A stretch of DNA of 5,599 nt from Candidatus Aegiribacteria sp. (lineage in GTDB: Bacteria > Fermentibacterota > Fermentibacteria > Fermentibacterales > JCC-6). The notes under the pieces are model-generated. The model did no database searches, was not told the origin of the DNA, and saw nothing but the letters and a program-made list of their open reading frames with translations. The stretch is from the NCBI GenBank assembly GCA_030600975.1, contig JAUVUL010000160.1, forward strand, positions 1-5,599, given 5' to 3'. This document shows positions 5,459-5,599 of this stretch, piece by piece. The translations under genes and the position numbers were made by a program. Each line of letters starts with the position of its first letter. Within the stretch, counting starts at the first letter, position 1.

Positions 5459-5599
5459 GGGAGACTGAACATACCCAAAGGGGTTTACACAAGCACGGTT
5501 GCCGTAAACTCCGATACCAAAGGGGAGTTGGTCGACGAGGATCACCGTTTCAAGGGGAAACACATCTCCCGGTACGACAGGACCAAGTGGAAAGCACAT
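5459..5599 (+). other. Right-edge open stretch in the same frame as the GT-C gene, identity unknown
   Basis: After the GT-C stop, the same frame stays open for 47 codons to the window edge. It has a charged, coding-like composition (VNSDTKGELVDEDHRF, FKGKHISRYDRTKW) and resembles neither a GT-C C-terminus nor a membrane protein. It has no ATG or GTG; the only usual start is TTG at 5528. It could belong to a different gene or element joined here, or be non-coding. Other plus-strand frames do not restore GT-C-like sequence either. Confidence 0.25.

Noticed and set aside
5324..5599. 91-codon - strand frame at the right edge
   Set aside because: Over half lies antisense to the GT-C gene, and its apparent ATG is simply the last three bases of the window; Pro- and Gly-rich with no family resemblance.

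Overview
The window reads as a bacterial chromosome fragment with roughly even base composition, compactly packed with genes on the + strand. Arginine is often written AGA/AGG. The Shine-Dalgarno sites are purine-rich, and they are strong before rqcH, the cyclic-nucleotide-binding gene and the radical SAM gene. The gene set (a bacterial RqcH, a homotetramer-type cytidine deaminase, a cobalamin-type radical SAM enzyme and a membrane glycosyltransferase) suits an uncultured, probably anaerobic bacterium. I cannot place it more precisely; affinity to an FCB-type candidate phylum is only a guess.

Layout, left to right. Positions 1-251 hold the possible tail of an upstream gene and a weak promoter candidate. 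Next comes rqcH (252-1841), a full-length ribosome-associated quality-control factor with the NFACT-N, helix-hairpin-helix, coiled-coil and NFACT-R parts. After 45 bases comes a stand-alone cyclic-nucleotide-binding-domain protein (1887-2369). Cytidine deaminase cdd (2382-2786) follows 12 bases later. A possible 48-codon ORF (2783-2929) overlaps the cdd stop as ATGA and runs into the start of the next gene. That gene is a B12-binding radical SAM enzyme (2917-4335). A 169-base gap then holds a 22-codon ORF with a very good ribosome binding site and some coding-like fragments. The last gene (4505-5458) is a polytopic GT-C-type glycosyltransferase that stops at 317 residues, shorter than the usual family length, close to the right edge.

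The first three genes are spaced like one operon and look like housekeeping functions: stalled-ribosome rescue, ligand sensing and pyrimidine salvage. The radical SAM and GT-C genes look like the start of a lipid or surface-glycan modification block, but that is inference from family behaviour. I see no CRISPR array, tRNA, rRNA or complete insertion sequence. No single element can be called a new system from sequence alone. The points most worth a second look are the ATGA-coupled small ORF, the leader-like 22-codon ORF, the lone cyclic-nucleotide sensor and the truncated GT-C gene with unrelated-looking sequence after it.
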